Source: Rhabditoides inermis (Eukaryota; Nematoda; Chromadorea; Rhabditida; Rhabditidae). Taken from it: 64,000 nt of DNA. Positions 59,454-64,000 of this stretch are shown piece by piece. Each line of letters begins with the position of its first letter. Positions within the stretch are counted from its first letter, which is position 1. Location: the NCBI GenBank assembly GCA_963966185.1, contig CAWZYM010000346.1, forward strand, positions 30,001 through 94,000, read 5' to 3'. Below the pieces are notes generated by a model that was not told where the DNA came from, ran no database searches, and worked only from the letters and a program-made list of their open reading frames with translations. The translations under genes and the position numbers were made by a program.

Positions 59454-61425
59454 ATGGTGCCGGAAGAGGAGAAGCGAGAGGCCTATAAGGGTCAAGAAGT
59501 GAGCCACTTAGCCTTATTACTAGCTGGTAATCGTTTTCGTTGAGCTGGTCATCGGAGTGGCTGGCTTTTTGGTATTGAAACACAACGGAATAATGGATCA
59601 CAACGCTGTATATTTGAAGATTGCGGAAGAATTCGGTGAAGAACTTTCTGACGATCAAAAAGAGTTAGTTTTTTTTCACAAAACAGTGCATATCGAAATA
59701 TTAAGGTCCCTCTGTGTCTACTTCAGCAACCGCAATGGACGCGGTGTTCGCAAAATTGGCGATAAAGGCAAGCACAACACTCCATTCGAGGCGATGCCCG
59801 GATACAAGGCCGTGAACGGCAGCGTTCGTAAAAGCAAGGTATATTAGAAAAATTATTTCTATCATCAGCCAGCAAAAATCAAACACATGTTTCTACAAAA
59901 CTACTTGAAAATTTCCCAGATGGAAAATTGTTTTTTAAAAATACCGTAACTCTGAATCACTGCACATCATAACAGGGAACACGGAACGTGTGACATATTT
60001 TATATTATTAATTTTATTATTAATAATTATTATATTGAGCGTACGATCTTATGTCTATCATCATTAGTGTTTTGCGATCACTCTCGTTTAGTGGAAATTG
60101 GCGGCGAATGCGCGTCAAAAGTGACGTCATTGTTGTTTATGATTTATGATTGTACGGGGCGGACTGGGCTCCACCGCGCATCCGTCAACTTCTGCTATGA
60201 GTCACGGCACAACCTCAAATTACGCGTGTCACCATTGCGTGTGTCGTCATGATCACGGTGATCGTGCGGATAACACATCTTCCCCGTACGGTCGTGTCGA
60301 AACTTTCTAGATGTTTTCGTCTCAGTTTCATCTCAGTATTGAAAAAATCTTCGTTACCACAACGTGCACGCGCTCAAATTATGGATTACGAAGAAATATA
60401 TCTTGCGATTTATCGCTTCTCATTTTTTTGTTTGTGTTTGTATGATGGGTGTGAGTACATGTTCTCAATTGGTTTTCTTTCAGACTGGGATGAACCAGCC
60501 ATCTTCAACTCATCCGGATAAGGCCGAATGCTCCACGAGTTCGTTACGTTTCATATTGAGCAACAGAATACGCCTTTTCCAAAACTTTTCGACGGTTTAC
60601 TTTACCGATAGTGATTACCGTAGTTGTCACGTAGTTTTGATCTGAAGAAATGATAGACGTTTGCAGTTCCCTTCACGGGCGTGGGCCAGTCGATCGGTTC
60701 GATGGCTACGATGCCGGAGAAGGCGAAGCTGGAGAAGGTGCCAGCCTCTGCGGCGACGCTGGAGAAGACGTCGACATCGACGACGCAGCTGGAGAAGAAG
60801 GCGCCGGCCTCGGCGGCGACGCTGGAGAAGAAGGCGCCGGCCTCGGCGGCGAAGCTGGAAAAGAAGGTTCCGGCCTCGGCGGCGAAGCAGGAGACATGCG
60901 GTTCGATTGTTCAGTTCTAACATGTTAGATAATGTTATTTTTCAGATGACGATGACGAGGATACCACACAGAGGACTCCTCCTCGATCTCCGCAAGTTCT
61001 TCCTAATCCGGACTTGCAGCGTGCCGTTGCCGGTTAGAAGCTTTTTTTTATTTTAAATTGAAACTGTTCCAATTCGCACTATTTTCCCTTAAAGTGGTGA
61101 AAGAGTGCAAATCCGGCGCATGTCGCATTCGGTCACCGGTAGCATATAGAACGCGGTTGGAATTTCAATTTTTCCAGCCCGTCGTCTGGCCGCTGCAACA
61201 GCCGAGTCTGCGCGCGTGAGCGGAGCGGACGACGCAGACGGAATCGTCCAGGAGCCTGCCGCTTCTCCGTTGCGTGGCGCACAAGTCAACATCAACATCG
61301 GACCTTCCGTCAATTTCGGAGGCAGTTGTGAGTGCATTTAAAATAGTTTTGATTTACTGATCGGATTTGTTTTAGACAAGAAGAGTGAGGTTCACTACCA
61401 CTACAAGGACATCGACCTCGATTAA
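59454..61425 (+). CDS. unrecognised 283-aa gene with 11-residue repeats
   Basis: I do not recognise this family. The best model has eight exons in phase: 59454-59498, 59545-59663, 59727-59838, 60484-60538, 60667-60900, 60946-61032, 61178-61327, 61376-61425 (TAA). Parts: an acidic start (MVPEEEKREAYKGQE); a hydrophobic-then-helical segment (VIGVAGFLVLKHN, AVYLKIAEEFGEELSDDQK); a basic segment (NRNGRGVRKIGDKGKHNTPF); four to five 11-residue repeats of the type LEKKAPASAAT; an acidic DDDDEDTTQRTPPRSP; and a C-terminal QVNINIGPSVNFGGSYKK followed by VHYHYKDIDLD. All three frames of the repeat exon are open, so an alternative Gly/Glu-rich frame (AGEEGAGLGGD) using donor 60,924 is possible but needs a 22-nt intron. 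Noth­ing in it is broken, unlike its neighbours. Confidence 0.6.
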
Positions 61426-61705
61426 GCACAGTGACCTTATGTGTTTCATTGTTCTGTAGTATGTGATGATATGTTATCTTTTATTTCATGACTTTCTCTC
61501 ACTTGTTTATGTGATGATATGTGATCTTTTATTTCATGACCATCTCTCTCACTATTTCATGACTCTCTCTCTCTCACTTGTTTTGTTTTCAGTTGTTGGA
61601 AATGTATAAAAAATAGATAATTAGGTTGTTGTTAATGTTCATTACATACCTGCTGTTGATTTCTCAGCTCCACTTCCCAAAAGTGGCTACTTTGATTATG
61701 TATAT
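61426..61705. other. 3' flank up to the right inverted-repeat arm
   Basis: GTGATGATATGTTATCTTTTATTTCATGAC is imperfectly duplicated. CT runs are present, but no clear AATAAA in the first 150 bp. The right arm begins at 61,706. Confidence 0.5.
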
Positions 61706-61779
61706 CAAACATTAAAATGGTTTATGTATGAGGTTGTTGACCTAGACACAGTCACTTCTGTTATAAAAACGTATGTTAC

Positions 61780-63165
61780 GTGTGTAACATTCACGAGGAC
61801 AAGGTGACGGCCAATGCCGAGTTGCACACGTTGCTCATCTGCAAGGGAGACGCCCGCATCAAGAAGATCCGCGCCGACCACGGCCACCACGTGCGCGTCA
61901 TGTTTAGGACCGTTTATACTACACAACGCGTCAACTTGACGCGCTGCGTCAAGCGTCAAAGTTGACGCCTTGCGTCAAGAATTTTGACGCGAGGCGTCAA
62001 AAAAACAAAGGAAAAGTGATGTCACTTTGACTCAGCGCGTCAAATTTTGACGCGGGGCGTCAAAATTTTTGGCGCGAGGCGTCAATTTTGACGCTTGACG
62101 CAGCGCGTCAAATTGACGCGTTGTGTAGTATAAACGGTCCTTTTCCCCGCGCTCGGAAGACGCCGACAAGAAAACAGCTGCTCGAAAAGAAGGCACACCG
62201 ACCCCGTCTACAACACCCTCCTCGTCATTTGCTGGTGCGCGGCGCCGCCCTGCTGACGGAGATTCGGGAGCAGAAGTGGCCATCCCGTTCCCGGCCCGCG
62301 GAGAGAGGAGAGAGCGCCATTCTGGCAATAATCGAGCACTCCGAAAAGCAGGTGAGTAGAGAGAAAGGTGGAATGGGTGTGGCAAGTATGCAACCGATCT
62401 ATTTCCAGATCCAGACGATAAGTAATCATTGTGGAGGATGCGTCTCACCGTGCTCCTCTTCTGCCGTGGACAGAAGGCGCGCGAGATCCCAAGCGAGTAC
62501 AACGTGTTTATCCGCTTCCCCAGCAGGAGTGATAGCGGGTGAGTGGAGAGGGGAGAGTATGGATAGATCATGGATGGATTGACTGTTATTCGTTTGCAGG
62601 TCGACGAGAAGGACACGATGTGCGTGCTAGCCAAGGACTGCTCGCTCTCGTGCCCATCCTATCATCGTGCCTATCAACGTGCCCAATGACGCGCACCGCT
62701 TCATCGTCGGCAGGGGATATCCGCCACATCATGCAGCACAACGACGACAAGTTCCCACGGACGAGCAGGATGTACTAGATGGTCGTGTCGTCGGGAGCGG
62801 TGGAGGCTTGCGAGAAGAACTTCGCGGTTTAGGTGTAGGAGTACGAGGCGCAGGCCGTGGATCGCCAGCTGCACCAGTTCCAGCTGGTCATCGGTCTGCC
62901 CCCGCCCACTGCTACCAACATCATCGGCTCCAAGGTGAGCAACCGCTTCTCTTACTTAACCTTGAAAATGAGTAGAGTACGCTGTAATCAGTTGTTTATC
63001 GTTTTAATTTTAGGGAGCTACGGTGAATGATGTGCGTGCCAAGCTAAGTACGACGTGCAGATCCCGCTACCGCGCGGTGAGAACAAGTACGACTAGATCA
63101 CGCTGCACGGATACGAGGCTGCTGCAGAGCAGGCTGAGATCGAGGAGATGCCGACTTAAACGATC
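61780..63165 (+). pseudogene. vigilin-like multi-KH pseudogene, copy 2
   Basis: Plus-strand twin of the copy at 46.6-48.1 kb with the same KH pieces and the same lesions. These include the Cys in the first KH loop (LICKGDARI), the 236-bp insertion, the frame change between NVPNDAHRFIVGR and DIRHIMQH, and in-frame stops near 62,776 and 62,832. The shared lesions mean the gene was already dead before the inverted duplication. Confidence 0.75.
61906..62141. mobile_element. 236-bp palindromic DNA element (right arm)
   Basis: Twin of 47,748-47,983. Here the flanks read TTT (61,903-61,905 and 62,142-62,144), a 3-bp duplication. The upstream KH codons end GTCATGTTT and resume as CCCCGCGCTCGGAAG. 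Confidence 0.85.
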
Positions 63166-63418
63166 ACCATCAGAGCATGTCGGTGCCCCGCCTGTGGAGT
63201 GCAGATCTTTCGGGCGCGCCGTGGCAGTTCGACATCGGAAACTCGGAGCAGTTACATTCAATAGTTTTTGATTCAATAGTTTCGTTACCGGTTGTGTGTT
63301 CACCTGTGACCGTCCCCGTGATGTACTGAGTTCTCGAACTGTTGATATGTGAAACGGTTCGAAATTCAGTTCTTTACGGGGACAGTCTTGAAGGTTGAAT
63401 CACATTCATTTCTATTTC

Positions 63419-63525
63419 TTAATTACCCAAGTTTGAGGTAATGCTTTCCCTGATGATGCCATAAAGGCGAAACGTCGGAATAAACTATTTCTTTCGCGGT
63501 ACATCGGCTGAACATCACCATCTCA
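63419..63525 (+). mobile_element. 107-bp SL1-headed insertion with 13-bp TSD (right arm)
   Basis: TTAATTACCCAAGTTTGAG at 63,419-63,437 equals SL1 positions 4-22. GTAATGCTTTCC follows, then CTGATGA (63,450-63,456), a 3-4-bp stem with an ATAAA loop, and GAAAC (63,469-63,473), then GTCGGAATAAAC. TCATTTCTATTTC flanks it at 63,406-63,418 and 63,526-63,538. There is no poly-A tail. Confidence 0.85.
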
Positions 63526-64000
63526 TCATTTCTATTTCATACTATTTCGGTTCTGTTCTATAGTGGCCCCTCTGCGCATAATGAACGGAGCTGACAGATG
63601 GGAGAGAAAGTCAGTGTATGGTTCAGAACCATTGAACATTTATTTTGAATCATTATTTTTCATGTAACATTGGCCACGTGTTACGTTTCATACGCGTGTT
63701 TTGCAGGCTTTGCCTTGTTCGAGGAGGAGATGCGCACGTGAGGCGAGCATGTGAGGGACACTGAAGAGAAAAGGAGACACGCAAGAAAACGCCTAGTCTA
63801 AAAGAAGCTCACCGTGGGAGGTGAGAGAGAGAGAGAGAGAGAGAGAGCCAGCCTATTAGAGAAGTGGTCACATGTGCAAAGGTACGTTGAGTGTTGTGTT
63901 ATATTGATACGTAGAGCTTGACTTGGACGAAGTGAGGTTTCAGCGACACGAAGACATGTGTTTTAGTAGATGATGTAGTAGAGCTATTCGCGCGATCACC

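Larger units (their letters stand above)
61706..64000 (-). repeat. inverted repeat, right arm (at least 2,295 bp)
   Basis: Reverse-complement of 45,889-48,183, continuing past the window end. The (GA)n tract near 63,820-63,847 and all inserted elements are the same length in both arms. Confidence 0.97.

Noticed and set aside
59454..61425. Histone H1-like gene because of the Lys/Ala/Pro repeats
   Set aside because: No globular winged-helix domain is visible and the ends are acidic, so I leave it unassigned.
63419..63525. Functional SL1 RNA gene
   Set aside because: SL1 followed by GTAA is suggestive, but the first three bases are missing, no AATTTTTGG-type Sm site is seen, and a 13-bp target duplication points to an inserted copy.

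Overview
The window looks like nematode nuclear DNA. Genes have many short exons, GTGAG/GTGGG donors and TTTCAG-type acceptors. Two start codons sit directly behind a TTCAG acceptor, as in spliced-leader trans-splicing. A 19-base exact match to nematode SL1 is present inside a small insertion. Introns and spacers are full of (CT)n/(GA)n tracts, which fits a diplogastrid such as Pristionchus, but I cannot prove the genus.

Layout. 0.4-6.0 kb: two minus-strand genes I do not recognise, a 370-residue protein with an N-terminal CxxC...CxxC and the 3' end of a gene with an acidic exon. 8.5-19.4 kb: a complete minus-strand AKTIP/FTS homologue (8 exons, 269 aa). 19.56-20.25 kb: a 147-aa predicted mitochondrial membrane protein, only 165 bp upstream of AKTIP on the same strand, so the two may form an operon. 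20.7-45.0 kb: plus-strand Integrator subunit 5 (INTS5), about 38 exons, whose introns carry most of the repeats, including a 3.1-kb foldback element with a 2.1-kb pyrimidine tract, a 5.1-kb satellite of ~224-bp units and a 1.5-kb satellite of 22-bp units.

45.4-64 kb is a gene graveyard. It holds a histone H4 pseudogene that keeps its 3' stem-loop, a second partial copy of it, three broken copies of a vigilin-type multi-KH gene, a MAST-kinase catalytic-loop fragment, and reverse-transcriptase and LINE remnants. Two 2,295-bp arms (45,889-48,183 and 61,706-64,000), with no net length difference, form an inverted repeat around a 13.5-kb spacer; the second arm runs off the window. Just inside that arm lies one apparently intact but unrecognised gene (59.45-61.43 kb) with 11-residue repeats and a short amyloid-like motif.

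The most unusual signals are: (1) a 107-bp insertion that begins with SL1, contains a hammerhead-ribozyme-like core and has a 13-bp target duplication; (2) a three-copy family of foldback elements ending in a GAGAGGGCGC hairpin plus CTAA, with an empty site preserved in a paralogous segment; (3) the near-perfect inverted repeat. Gene models are hand-spliced; two INTS5 junctions do not close in phase and are flagged.
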